Part shown: piece after piece, positions 21,338-31,010 of the stretch
Numbering within the stretch: the stretch's first letter is position 1
Layout of the letters: every line of letters starts with the position of its first letter
Assembly: GCA_009922615.1 (NCBI GenBank)
Contig: RFVF01000001.1
Span: 62,001 to 126,000, forward strand
DNA from: Pseudomonadota bacterium
GTDB lineage: Bacteria > Verrucomicrobiota > Verrucomicrobiia > Limisphaerales > SXTU01
Reading direction: 5' to 3'
DNA: 64,000 nucleotides
Position numbers and translations under genes: made by a program
The notes under the pieces: model-generated
What the model was told of the DNA's origin: nothing
The model's database searches: none
What the model saw: only the letters and a program-made list of their open reading frames with translations

Positions 21338-23818
21338 ATGAATTTGATTGTCGTCATCGGAACGCTCGCCGCGTCCGCCACCGCGCTGGTCGGCGCGCCG
21401 GTGGATTACGGGAAGGAAATCCAGCCGTTGCTCGCGCAGAATTGTTACCAGTGCCACGGCGTGACGCAGCCGAAGCGCGGCCTGCGGCTGGACACGGCGG
21501 CGTTCGCGCTCAACGGCGGGCAGAGTGGTCCGGCCATCAAACCCGGCAAGTCGTCCGACAGTCTGCTGGTGCAGGTCATCTCCGGCACGCACAAGGACCT
21601 CACGCGGATGCCTTACAAGAAGCCGCCGTTGTCGGACGCGCAAATCGCGCTGGTGCGCCGGTGGATTGACGAAGGCGCAAGGGCCCCGGCGAACGAAGTG
21701 CCGGGGAGCAAGGTGCATTGGGCGTTTGTCGCACCGAAGCGGCCTGAAGTGCCGGAAATTCGCAATTCGCAATTCACAATTCGCAATTCCATTGATGCCT
21801 TCATTCTCGCCCGGCTCGCGAAGGAGAAGCTCACGCCTTCCCCCGAGGCCGACCGACCCACGCTCATCCGCCGGCTCTCGCTGGACTTGCTCGGCTTGCC
21901 GCCCAAGCCGGCGGAGGTGGACGCGTTTGTGAATGACACTTCGCCAGATGCTTACGAGAAGCTGGTCGAGCGGTTGCTCGCGTCGCCACACTATGGCGAG
22001 CGCTGGGGCCGCTGGTGGCTGGATGTGGCGCGCTACTCGGACTCGAACGGCTACTCGATTGACGCGCCGCGCAGCATTTGGCGCTACCGCGATTGGGTCA
22101 TCGCCGCGCTGAACCGCGATCTGCCCTTCGACCAGTTCACCATCGAGCAGCTCGCCGGTGACCTCCTGCCCAACGCGACCTTGGAACAGAAAGTTGCGAC
22201 TGGTTTCCATCGCAACACGCAAATCAACCAGGAAGGCGGCATTGACAAAGAGCAGTTCCGCCTCGAGTCCGTCGTGGACCGCGTGAACACGACGGGCGCG
22301 GCGTGGCTCGGGTTGACCATTGGCTGCTGCCAGTGCCACGACCACAAGTTCGATCCGCTTTTGCAGAAAGAGTATTACGGCCTCTTCGCGATGCTGAACA
22401 ACCAGGACGAGCCGGACTTGCCGCTGACGACGCCGGACGAGACGAAGCGCGTCGCCGACATCGAGGCGAAGGTGGCGGCCTACATTACCGACCTGTTCAA
22501 GAAGGACGCGGATGTCGTTGCGCGCGAGTTGAAGTGGGAGGCCAGCATGACGCCCGAGCAACGGCAGGCCATGCCGCAGCTCTGGCGCGAAATCTTCGAC
22601 GTGCCCGCCGCCCAGCGCACCGACGCGCAGAAGCTCGTGATGGTCACGTCGTTTGTGGAGAACGCACCGGAGAACAAGACGCATCAGGCCGCCATCAAGA
22701 AGTTCCGCGCCGAGAAGCCAAAGGTGGAAACCACGATGGTGCTGCGCGAGTCCGCCAAACCCCGCCGCACTTACCTCCACATCAAGGGCGACTTCACCCG
22801 CGACGGCGGCGATGTGAAGGCGCATTTCCCCGCCGCGCTGCACGCCGCCAAAGCTCCTGCCGACCGCGAGCCCAACCGCCTCGACCTCGCGCAGTGGCTT
22901 GTGGACGACGCGAACCCGCTGACCGCGCGCGTGCTGGTGAACCGCGTCTGGCAGCAGTATTTCGGCAAGGGCCTTGTGGACACCGAGAACGACTTCGGCA
23001 CGCAAGGCTCGCTGCCTTCGCACCCCGAGTTGCTCGACTGGCTCGCGGTCGAGTTCAAGCAACCGACCGCCAAACCCAATTCCCCTGCTCCCATTGCCTA
23101 TTCCCTGAAAGGCCTGCACCGCCTCATCGTCACGAGTGCGACTTACCGCCAATCCTCCGCGGCGCGCTCCGACCTTGCCCGCGTGGACGCGAATAACAAA
23201 CTCCTCGCCCGCCAGAACCGCCTGCGGCTCGACGCCGAAATCGTCCGCGACGTGAGCCTCACCGCCAGCGGCCTGCTCACGACCACGCTCGGCGGCCCTA
23301 GCGTGTATCCGCCCATCCCCAACGGCGCGTTGGACCTCGGCCAGCGCAAGCAACCCTGGCCCACCAGCACCGGCCCTGACCGCTACCGGCGCGGCCTTTA
23401 CACGTTCCACTTCCGCGCAACGCCGCCGCCGGCCATGAGCGTCTTCGACGCGCCGGACGGCTACAGCACCTGCACGCGCCGCATCCGCAGCAACACGCCG
23501 CTGCAAGCCCTCGCGCTACTCAACGACGCGGCTTACTTCGAGTTCGCCGAAGGTCTGGCCACGCGCGTGCTCAAGGAAGTTCCCGCCAGCGATTCGGCCC
23601 GTCTCGAACACGCCTTCCGCCTCTGCCTCGCGCGCAAGCCCAGTGCCGGCGAAGCCACGCGCCTCGGCGACTTGCTCAAAGGCGAACTCGCCGCCGTGAC
23701 TGATGCCGAAGCCAAATCCGTAAAAGCCCCAGCCGGTGTGGAGCCAAAGCAATTCGCCGCGTGGACGACCGTGGCGCGGGTGCTGTTGAATTTGGACGAG
23801 ACGATTACGAGGGAATGA
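21338..23818 (+). CDS. Planctomycete-type cytochrome c / DUF1549 / DUF1553 protein (PSD1 family)
   Basis: NCYQCHG heme motif, RRLSLDLLGLPPKPAEVDAF, GCCQCHDHKFDP, NRVWQQYFGKGLVDTENDFG, HRLIVTSATYRQSS. Confidence 0.95.
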   Translation: MNLIVVIGTLAASATALVGAPVDYGKEIQPLLAQNCYQCHGVTQPKRGLRLDTAAFALNGGQSGPAIKPGKSSDSLLVQVISGTHKDLTRMPYKKPPLSDAQIALVRRWIDEGARAPANEVPGSKVHWAFVAPKRPEVPEIRNSQFTIRNSIDAFILARLAKEKLTPSPEADRPTLIRRLSLDLLGLPPKPAEVDAFVNDTSPDAYEKLVERLLASPHYGERWGRWWLDVARYSDSNGYSIDAPRSIWRYRDWVIAALNRDLPFDQFTIEQLAGDLLPNATLEQKVATGFHRNTQINQEGGIDKEQFRLESVVDRVNTTGAAWLGLTIGCCQCHDHKFDPLLQKEYYGLFAMLNNQDEPDLPLTTPDETKRVADIEAKVAAYITDLFKKDADVVARELKWEASMTPEQRQAMPQLWREIFDVPAAQRTDAQKLVMVTSFVENAPENKTHQAAIKKFRAEKPKVETTMVLRESAKPRRTYLHIKGDFTRDGGDVKAHFPAALHAAKAPADREPNRLDLAQWLVDDANPLTARVLVNRVWQQYFGKGLVDTENDFGTQGSLPSHPELLDWLAVEFKQPTAKPNSPAPIAYSLKGLHRLIVTSATYRQSSAARSDLARVDANNKLLARQNRLRLDAEIVRDVSLTASGLLTTTLGGPSVYPPIPNGALDLGQRKQPWPTSTGPDRYRRGLYTFHFRATPPPAMSVFDAPDGYSTCTRRIRSNTPLQALALLNDAAYFEFAEGLATRVLKEVPASDSARLEHAFRLCLARKPSAGEATRLGDLLKGELAAVTDAEAKSVKAPAGVEPKQFAAWTTVARVLLNLDETITRE
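21757..21790. repeat. Heptamer array AATTCGC x4 (one AATTCAC) + partial, inside the PSD1 ORF
   Basis: direct reading; translated in-frame as EIRNSQFTIRNS. Confidence 0.9.
23075..23109. repeat. Degenerate heptamer array (CCCAATT)(CCCCTGC)(TCCCATT)(GCCTATT)(CCCTGAA) inside the PSD1 ORF
   Basis: 7-bp periodicity; same family as 18729-18763; translated PNSPAPIAYSLK. Confidence 0.7.
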
Positions 23819-23819
23819 C

Positions 23820-25268
23820 ATGAACCAGTTGCCTGTGAACGAACCATTGCTCTCAAAGACCCGGCGTCAGTTTTTCAGTCAGTGCGGCATGGGCGTTGGC
23901 TCCATCGCGCTGGCGTCGCTGATGGCGGACAAGGCGAACGCCGTCGCGCCGAAGCTGGTGAATCCTTTCGCGCCGAAGGGCGGCCACGCCGAGGCGAAGG
24001 CCAAGCGCGTCATCTACCTGTTCATGGCCGGCGGGCCGAGCCAGTTGGAGCTGTTCGACTACAAGCCCAAGCTCGTCGAGTTGAACGGCCAGCCCATCCC
24101 GCAGAGCTACATCGAGGGCAAGCGCTTTGCGTTCATGGGCAGCAGCCACGGTGTGAAGTGCCTCGGCACTCGCAAGCGCTTCGATCGGCGCGGGCAAGCG
24201 GGCACATGGATCAGCGACATGCTGCCATACACCAGCGGCGTCGCCGACGACATCGCTGTGGTCACGACGTGCGCGACGAATCTCTTCAACCACGCGCCGG
24301 CCAAGCTGTTCATGAACACCGGGTCGGGGCAGTTTGGTCGCCCGAGCCTTGGCGCGTGGGCGACCTACGGCATCGGCAGCGAGGCGAATGACCTCCCGGG
24401 GTTCGTGGTGTTGCAGAGTGGCCCGCGTGGCCCGCGTGGTGGTGCGGTGAACTGGGGTAGCGGCTTCCTCCCGACAACGTTTCAAGGCGTGCCGCTGCGC
24501 GGGCAGGGCGAGCCGATTCTCAACCTCACCAGTCCCGCTGGCATCACCGCCGAGCGCCAGCGCCGCACGCTGGACGCAGTGCGCGACTTGAACCTCCAAC
24601 GGCTCGTCGCGACCGGCGACGACGAAATCAACACGCGCATTTCCGCCTACGAGATGGCGTATCGGATGCAGTCGAGCGCGCCGGAGCTGATTGATATTTC
24701 CGGCGAGAGCAAGGCGACGCTCGACCTTTACGGCGTGGACCCAGCTCGGCCGTCCTTCGCGCGGAACTGCCTGCTGGCGCGGCGGCTCATCGAGCGCGGC
24801 ACGCGCTTCGTGCAGCTCTACCACACAAACTGGGACAGCCACGGCGGCCCCGGCGAGACGCTGGAAGACGATTTCCCGAAGGTCGTGAAGGACGTGGACC
24901 AGGCCTGCGCCGCGTTGGTGAAGGACTTGAAAGTGCGTGGGCTGCTCGAAGACACGCTCGTCATCTGGGGCGGCGAATTTGGCCGCACGCCGATGGGCGA
25001 GAACCGGGACAAGACCGGGCGGAATCACCACATTGACGCGTTCACGATGTGGTTCGCCGGCGGCGGCGTGAAGGGCGGCCAAACCATTGGCGAGACTGAC
25101 GAACTGGGCTTCGGCCCCGCGCAGGACCGCTGCCACGTTCACGACTTGCACGCGACGATTCTCCACCTGCTCGGTCTCGACCACCTCAAGCTCACCTTCC
25201 GCTTCCAAGGCCGCGATTATCGGCTTACGGACGTGCATGGAGAGCTGATTCCCAAGCTGCTGGCATAA
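23820..25268 (+). CDS. DUF1501 domain-containing protein
   Basis: RRQFFSQCGMGVGSIALASLM, FMAGGPSQLELFDYKPKL, VIWGGEFGRTPMGENRDKTGRNHH; paired with PSD1 gene. Confidence 0.94.
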   Translation: MNQLPVNEPLLSKTRRQFFSQCGMGVGSIALASLMADKANAVAPKLVNPFAPKGGHAEAKAKRVIYLFMAGGPSQLELFDYKPKLVELNGQPIPQSYIEGKRFAFMGSSHGVKCLGTRKRFDRRGQAGTWISDMLPYTSGVADDIAVVTTCATNLFNHAPAKLFMNTGSGQFGRPSLGAWATYGIGSEANDLPGFVVLQSGPRGPRGGAVNWGSGFLPTTFQGVPLRGQGEPILNLTSPAGITAERQRRTLDAVRDLNLQRLVATGDDEINTRISAYEMAYRMQSSAPELIDISGESKATLDLYGVDPARPSFARNCLLARRLIERGTRFVQLYHTNWDSHGGPGETLEDDFPKVVKDVDQACAALVKDLKVRGLLEDTLVIWGGEFGRTPMGENRDKTGRNHHIDAFTMWFAGGGVKGGQTIGETDELGFGPAQDRCHVHDLHATILHLLGLDHLKLTFRFQGRDYRLTDVHGELIPKLLA

Positions 25269-25414
25269 GGGGCGCGGGTCGACGATTGGCAATCGCCGCG
25301 CCGGGACAGCGAATGTCGAGGAGCTGTGCTGCACCGATCTGCAAGCACGGTAGTTGCAAGGCATCGGCACAATTCCCTTGAGCCACTGGCGCGCTCAGGC
25401 TTGCATCGCGGCAC

Positions 25415-26599
25415 ATGCAAGCTGCGCCATCGCGAAACTTCCTCTGGGTGACCCTGAAAGTAGGCGGCGGTGTGGTGCTCTTATTGATGCTGTTGTTGGG
25501 CGGCCTGCTCACCTACGTCACGATGGAGAAGCGCAAATACGACCGGCTCACGGACACACACGACCTCCGGCAGCGTGCGAGCGAGATGGGCGCAGGCTAT
25601 TTGGCGGATCGCCCCAATGCCGCGCTGCTCATCGGCCTCACGCAGCGCGGCAAGCGTGCGGTGTTGGGAATGGGAAAAGTGAGTGCCACCAACGCGGCGG
25701 CCCCGGACGCACAGACGTTGTTTGAGATCGGTTCCGTCTCGAAGATCCTCACCGCCGTCACGCTGGTGCAGCTTGAACTGGATGGAAAACTGAAACTCAG
25801 CGATTCGTTGCGGGCCTCGCTGCCGGAGCGCGTCGCGTCGGTGAAGGATTTGGAGCCGGTCACGTTGTTGCACCTTGCGACGCACACGTCGGGCTTGCCG
25901 CGGCTACCGGCCAATCTGGATTCCTCGCCGGCCAATCTGGCCAATCCCTATGCGAAGTATCGGGCCGAGGAGCTTCACCGGTTTCTCGCCAGCGCCAAGG
26001 TCAACAATCCGCCCGGCAAGCTTGTTGATTATTCCAATGTCGGATTTGCCGTGCTGGGCCACGTGCTGTCGCTCAAGGCAGACAGGCCATACGAGGATCT
26101 GGTGCGCAGGGCGGTGCTGGACCCGCTGGGCTTGACGAATACGACGATCCGGCTCACCGACGGACAGCGCGCCCGACTTGCGTGCGGACATTCGCCGAAG
26201 GGCGAGGAGGTCTCCGGCTGGGATTTTGACGTGTTTGCTCCGGCCGGCGGGTTTCACTCGGATGCAACGGATATGCTGGCATTCATCGAAGCGAACCTGA
26301 CTCCGACCGATCGTCCCGTGGGGCTGGCGCTCGCGGCAGCGCAGCGCCGCCGGTCGGTGGGCGAGGCGGGCGAGTTGCCGGTGGGCTGGCAGCGCGAGGT
26401 GACGTGGCAGGGCGGGTTGGAGATCTATTGGCACAACGGTGGCACCGGCGGTTACGTCTGTTTCGTTGGCTTTCTGCGGCCACAGCAGCTTGGGGTCGTC
26501 GTCCTGTCCAATTATGGCGACGCGATGGCGGGCAAGTTCGACGTGGACCGCATCGGCATGGAATTGCTCAAGCTGGGGAGCAAGGTCTCGTTGGACTGA
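25415..26599 (+). CDS. Serine hydrolase (class C beta-lactamase-like)
   Basis: FEIGSVSKILTAVTLVQLELDGKL (SxxK), HTSGLPRLP, DYSNVGFAVLGHVL (YxN). Confidence 0.9.
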   Translation: MQAAPSRNFLWVTLKVGGGVVLLLMLLLGGLLTYVTMEKRKYDRLTDTHDLRQRASEMGAGYLADRPNAALLIGLTQRGKRAVLGMGKVSATNAAAPDAQTLFEIGSVSKILTAVTLVQLELDGKLKLSDSLRASLPERVASVKDLEPVTLLHLATHTSGLPRLPANLDSSPANLANPYAKYRAEELHRFLASAKVNNPPGKLVDYSNVGFAVLGHVLSLKADRPYEDLVRRAVLDPLGLTNTTIRLTDGQRARLACGHSPKGEEVSGWDFDVFAPAGGFHSDATDMLAFIEANLTPTDRPVGLALAAAQRRRSVGEAGELPVGWQREVTWQGGLEIYWHNGGTGGYVCFVGFLRPQQLGVVVLSNYGDAMAGKFDVDRIGMELLKLGSKVSLD

Positions 26600-26706
26600 G
26601 CGGCCACGGGTTGAAAGTTGGCGCTCAGGATTTTCCGTAGGAGCGAAATCGCCTTCCGTGCCGGTCGAAGCTTGACTGACAGCCGGAATTTAAGTGTCGT
26701 TTCGCC

Positions 26707-27708
26707 GTGCTTGGTCTCTTCAGCATCCAGTGTCCGGTCCGCTATAAAATCGTAAACAAGATTTTTGAAGGCGGCATGGGTGTGGTTTATGAGGCGGAGC
26801 AGCATGGGGCCAGCGGGTTCATCAAGCGTGTGGCCATCAAGGTGATTCGCCAGAGCTACGCCAACCAGATGTTGTTCAAGGAGAACTTCATCGGCGAGGC
26901 CAAGCTGGTGGCGGACCTCATCCACACCAACATCGTCCAGACCTACCATCTCGGCGAGACGGACGGGATGTTCTTCATCGCCATGGAACTGATCCGCGGG
27001 GCGAACGTAGAGCAGTTTCTGCAAAAGTGCACGGAACAGAGCCGGGTGTTGCCAAAGGAGCTGGCGGTGTTCATCGCCAGCCGCATCGCCCGGGGCCTCG
27101 CCTACGCCCATGCGAAGACCGACAAGGACGGCAAGCCCTTGGGCATCGTTCACCGGGACATCAACCTCAAGAACGTGATGATCGCGTTCGAGGGCGACGT
27201 GAAGATCACCGACTTCGGAATCGCGAAAGCCCGCGGCCTGTTGCAGGATCAGGAGGGCGAAGTCGTCGCCGGCAAGGTGGACTACATGAGTCCCGAACAG
27301 TCAAATTTCCAGATCACCGACAAGCGTTCGGACATTTTCTCCGTCGGCATCGTGCTCGCGCAACTGCTGCTTGGGCACAACATCTTCAAGGGCGCGAGTA
27401 TGACTGAATCTCGCGAACGGGTGCAAAACATGCCCATCCCGGACTTCCGCACCCTCGATCCGCGGATCGATGAACAGCTCAACAAAGTCCTGCACAAGTG
27501 CCTGGAGCGTGATCTGGCCCGCCGTTATCCCAACGCGGACGAGCTGCTCCACGATCTGGAGCACTACATCTACCATGCGGGCTACGGTCCCACGAATGAG
27601 ACGATGGGACGCTTCATCCGGCTGGCCTTCGGACAGGTGGATTACAAGCAGATACAAAACGCCAAGGGCAAGACGCAGCGCATCGAGCGCGTCGCGCGCA
27701 CAGCGTGA
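26707..27708 (+). CDS. Serine/threonine protein kinase without evident TM segment
   Basis: GGMGVVYEAE, VAIKVI, HRDINLKNVMI, DFGIAKA, MSPEQ, RSDIFSVGIVLAQLL. Confidence 0.95.
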   Translation: MLGLFSIQCPVRYKIVNKIFEGGMGVVYEAEQHGASGFIKRVAIKVIRQSYANQMLFKENFIGEAKLVADLIHTNIVQTYHLGETDGMFFIAMELIRGANVEQFLQKCTEQSRVLPKELAVFIASRIARGLAYAHAKTDKDGKPLGIVHRDINLKNVMIAFEGDVKITDFGIAKARGLLQDQEGEVVAGKVDYMSPEQSNFQITDKRSDIFSVGIVLAQLLLGHNIFKGASMTESRERVQNMPIPDFRTLDPRIDEQLNKVLHKCLERDLARRYPNADELLHDLEHYIYHAGYGPTNETMGRFIRLAFGQVDYKQIQNAKGKTQRIERVARTA

Positions 27709-27719
27709 GGCAGGCGGCC

Positions 27720-28610
27720 ATGAAGCGTTCTGATACGACCGTCAGGCTCGGTTTGGTGCAGACCAGTTGCTCGGCCGACACCCGCGAGAATCTCCGCAAA
27801 ACCCTCGCCCAAGTTGAGCGTTGTGCGAAAGCCGGGGCGCAGATCATCAGCACGCAGGAGTTGTTCCGGTCCCAGTATTTTTGCCAGAACGAGGACCACG
27901 CCAACTTCAAGCTGGCCGAATCCATTCCCGGTCCCAGCACCGATGCCTTTTGCAAACTGGCAAAGAAGCACCGCGTCGTCATTGTCGCCTCGCTCTTCGA
28001 GAAGCGCGCCTCTGGCCTTTACCACAACACGGCGGCGATCATCGACGCCGACGGCTCGCTCCTGGGCATCTACCGTAAGATGCATATTCCGGACGACCCG
28101 CTTTTCTACGAGAAATTTTACTTCACCCCCGGTGACCTTGGATTCAAGGCTTGGCAGACGCGCTACGCGAAGATCGGTGTGCTGATCTGCTGGGATCAGT
28201 GGTATCCCGAAGCCGCCCGGCTTACCGCGATGCAGGGCGCGGAAATCCTCTTCTACCCGACTGCCATCGGTTGGCATCCGAGCGAGAAGGCGGAATACGG
28301 CGTGAACCAGCACGGCGCGTGGGAGACCATTCAGCGCAGCCACGCCGTCGCCAACGGCTGCTATGTCGCCGCCATTAACCGCATCGGCCTCGAACAACCC
28401 ATCGGCGGCGACGGCCTCGAGTTCTGGGGCCAAAGCTTCGTGGCCGGCACCAGCGGCCAAATTCTCGCGAAAGCCAGCGTGGACCGGGAGGAAAACCTCA
28501 TTGTCCCGATCGATCTCGCGAAGGTGGACGTAACCCGAACGCACTGGCCCTTCCTGCGCGACCGCCGCATCGACGCCTACGGTGATTTGACGAAACGCTT
28601 CTCGGATTGA
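27720..28610 (+). CDS. aguB: N-carbamoylputrescine amidase-like nitrilase-family hydrolase
   Basis: Glu (STQELFRSQYF), Lys (YRKMHIPDDPLFYEKFYFTPGD), Cys (GVLICWDQWYPEAARL) triad. Confidence 0.88.
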   Translation: MKRSDTTVRLGLVQTSCSADTRENLRKTLAQVERCAKAGAQIISTQELFRSQYFCQNEDHANFKLAESIPGPSTDAFCKLAKKHRVVIVASLFEKRASGLYHNTAAIIDADGSLLGIYRKMHIPDDPLFYEKFYFTPGDLGFKAWQTRYAKIGVLICWDQWYPEAARLTAMQGAEILFYPTAIGWHPSEKAEYGVNQHGAWETIQRSHAVANGCYVAAINRIGLEQPIGGDGLEFWGQSFVAGTSGQILAKASVDREENLIVPIDLAKVDVTRTHWPFLRDRRIDAYGDLTKRFSD

Positions 28611-28646
28611 CCGCGTTCGGCGCGGGTGCGCGCCGTCTTGGCTAGC

Positions 28647-29501
28647 ATGAGCACTTCCCGTGTCTGGATCACCGGAGCCGGCGGTTTGCTGGGGAGTCAT
28701 CTGCTCACGACTGCGTCGCCAATGGCTCCGGAGTGGCAGCCGGTCGGATTGCGACGCCAGGAACTGGACCTCACTGATTTTAGGTCGGTCGCGGCGCGGT
28801 TTCGCGCAGATCGGCCGGCCGCGATCATTCACTGTGCCGCAATCGCGCATCCGCCGTTGTGCGAGCGTGAGCCGGCGATCGCCCGGAAGACGAACATCGA
28901 GGCCACCCGTTGCCTCGCCGAGCTCGCGGCAGAGATTCCGCTGATCTTCTTTTCCTCGGACCTCGTCTTCGATGGGCGGCGCGGCAGTTACGTTGAAACC
29001 GATGCGCCGAATCCCCTGAGCATCTACGCTGAGACCAAAGTCGCGGCTGAACAGATCGTCTTGGGGAACCCGCGTCACACCGTGCTGCGGCTCTCGCTCA
29101 ACTTTGGGAAATCCCCATCCGGCAATCGCGCCTTCAACGAAATGATCCGGAATGACCTCGCGGCGGGGAAGAGCCTGTCCGTGTTCACCGATGAGTTTCG
29201 TTGCCCGACAGCGGCCCGCGTCACCGCGCGGGCCAGTTGGGAGCTATTGCGGCACCGGGCCACGGGCTTGTTCCATTTGTGCGGTGCGGATCGGTTGTCG
29301 CGCTGGCAGATTGCGAACCTGCTGCTGCCACATTGGCCGGCCCTGCCGGGCAAGATTCAGCCCGATACTGTGAAGAATTATCACGGGCCACCGCGTCCGC
29401 CGGATTGTTCGATGAACTGCACAAAGGTTCAGCGCTGGCTCTCGTTTCGGCTGCCCGGCATGGCGGAAGCGTTGGCATCGCATCCGGGAGAATGCGTGTG
29501 A
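28647..29501 (+). CDS. dTDP-4-dehydrorhamnose reductase-like SDR
   Basis: VWITGAGGLLGSHL, IHCAAIAHPPLCE, FFSSDLVFDGRRGSYVETDAPNPLSIYAETKVAAEQ. Confidence 0.82.
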   Translation: MSTSRVWITGAGGLLGSHLLTTASPMAPEWQPVGLRRQELDLTDFRSVAARFRADRPAAIIHCAAIAHPPLCEREPAIARKTNIEATRCLAELAAEIPLIFFSSDLVFDGRRGSYVETDAPNPLSIYAETKVAAEQIVLGNPRHTVLRLSLNFGKSPSGNRAFNEMIRNDLAAGKSLSVFTDEFRCPTAARVTARASWELLRHRATGLFHLCGADRLSRWQIANLLLPHWPALPGKIQPDTVKNYHGPPRPPDCSMNCTKVQRWLSFRLPGMAEALASHPGECV

Positions 29502-30343
29502 GCCACGGCACAACCTATCGTGGCCGCCTCGCACCGTCGCCCACCGGCCTGCTCCATCTGGGCCACGCCCGGACGTTCTGGACGGCGCAAACGCGGGCGA
29601 GCGAGCAGGGCGGGGCGCTGGTGTTGCGCAACGAGGACTTGGATCGACAACGCTGCAAGCCGGAGTTCGTCTGCGCCATGCTCGAAGACCTGCGCTGGTT
29701 TGGGTTCCACTGGACAGAAGGTCCGGACGTGGGCGGGCCGCACGCGCCTTACACGCAAAGCGAGCGCATGTCGCTCTATCGCGCGGCGTTCGAGCAGTTG
29801 CGGGCCGGAGGTTCTCTCTTCTCTTGCACTTGCTCGCGGCAGGATGTGTTGCGCGCGCTGCAAGCGCCGCATCAAGGTGAGGACGAGCCGGTGTATCCAG
29901 GCACCTGTCGTAAGCATGTTTCGGGTTGCGAGCCCCCAGCGCCCAATGCGAAACCCTCTTGGCGCTTCCGGGTGCCGGACGGACGCACGATCCATTTCGA
30001 GGACGGCCGGCTCGGCCCGCAGACTTTCTTGGCTGGCGTGGATTTTGGCGACTTCGTGGTGTGGCGGAATGACGACCTGCCCGCCTATCAGCTCGCGTGC
30101 GTGGTGGACGATGCGGCGATGGGCATCACGGAAGTGGTCCGGGGCGCGGACCTGCTGGCCAGCACGGCGCGGCAGTTGTTGTTATACGAAGCGCTGGGCT
30201 TGCCTGTGCCGGCGTTCTTCCACTGCCCGCTGATGACTGATGAACGCGGGGTGCGCCTCGCCAAACGCCATGATGCCTTGAGCCTGCGCGCCTTGCGCGA
30301 GCGGGGGCTCTCACCGGCGAAGCTTCGCGAGCCGCCCGGCTGA
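29492..30343 (+). CDS. gluQ: Glutamyl-Q tRNA(Asp) synthetase-like
   Basis: RGRLAPSPTGLLHLGHARTFW, LRNEDLDRQRCKPEF, CTCSRQDV...YPGTC zinc-site spacing; short, lacks anticodon-binding domain. Confidence 0.85.
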   Translation: MRVSHGTTYRGRLAPSPTGLLHLGHARTFWTAQTRASEQGGALVLRNEDLDRQRCKPEFVCAMLEDLRWFGFHWTEGPDVGGPHAPYTQSERMSLYRAAFEQLRAGGSLFSCTCSRQDVLRALQAPHQGEDEPVYPGTCRKHVSGCEPPAPNAKPSWRFRVPDGRTIHFEDGRLGPQTFLAGVDFGDFVVWRNDDLPAYQLACVVDDAAMGITEVVRGADLLASTARQLLLYEALGLPVPAFFHCPLMTDERGVRLAKRHDALSLRALRERGLSPAKLREPPG

Positions 30344-30398
30344 ATCTCACTGCCAGGTGGCACGTCGGTAGGACGTTCGTTCAACCAACACAATCGAA

Positions 30399-30932
30399 AT
30401 GAAACCCATCGCTCTGCTCGCCACGCTCATGCTCACCGCCTCCGCACTTACTGCCGGTTCCGTCTATGACGCGCCGGTGAAGGACATCAAAGGCAAGGAC
30501 ACTTCGCTCAAGGCTTTCGAAGGCAAAGTCATCCTCGTCGTCAACGTCGCCTCCAAGTGCGGCCTCACGCCCCAATACAAGGCGCTCGAAGCCACCTACG
30601 AGAAATACAAGGACAAGGGCCTCGTCGTCGCGGGTTTCCCGTGCAACCAGTTCGGCAAACAGGAGCCCGGCAGCAACGAAGAGATCGTCCAGTTCTGCTC
30701 CACCAAATACAACGTGACCTTTCCGCTCTTCGACAAGATCGAGGTCAACGGCCCCAACCGCCACCCGCTCTACAAGACGCTGATCGGCGAGGGCGGCAAG
30801 GACATTGCGTGGAACTTCGGCAAGTTCCTCGTCGGCCGCGACGGCAAGGTCATCAAGCGCTTCGAGCCCAAGACCACGCCGGATTCACCTGAGGTCACCC
30901 AAGCCATCGAGGCCGCGCTCGCCGCGAAGTAA
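30399..30932 (+). CDS. Glutathione peroxidase (Cys-type)
   Basis: NVASKCGLTPQYKALE, GFPCNQFGKQEPGSNEEI, WNFGKFLVGRDGKVIKRF. Confidence 0.95.
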   Translation: MKPIALLATLMLTASALTAGSVYDAPVKDIKGKDTSLKAFEGKVILVVNVASKCGLTPQYKALEATYEKYKDKGLVVAGFPCNQFGKQEPGSNEEIVQFCSTKYNVTFPLFDKIEVNGPNRHPLYKTLIGEGGKDIAWNFGKFLVGRDGKVIKRFEPKTTPDSPEVTQAIEAALAAK

Positions 30933-30950
30933 GCTTCACTCCACGCCTTC

Positions 30951-30983
30951 GGCGCGGGCAGTTTGCTGCCCGCGCCCTTTTTT
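30951..30983 (+). terminator. Rho-independent terminator
   Basis: perfect 11-bp stem GGCGCGGGCAG/CTGCCCGCGCC, TTTG loop, followed by CTTTTTT. Confidence 0.9.
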
Positions 30984-31010
30984 CATCCAACCTCCAACTG
31001 ACCCAAGCCC

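Noticed and set aside
21296-23506. 736-aa ORF on the minus strand
   Set aside because: Antisense to the well-supported PSD1/DUF1549 gene; Arg/Val/Ala-rich shadow ORF typical of high-GC coding DNA.
23853-25370. 505-aa minus-strand ORF
   Set aside because: Antisense to DUF1501 gene; no domain motifs.
28618-28637. Hairpin CGGCGCGGGTGCGCGCCG as terminator after the amidase gene
   Set aside because: Good 7-bp stem but no T-tract, and the next gene starts immediately downstream; not called.
30550-30580. Selenocysteine in glutathione peroxidase
   Set aside because: The active-site codon in ASKCGLT is TGC (Cys), not TGA.
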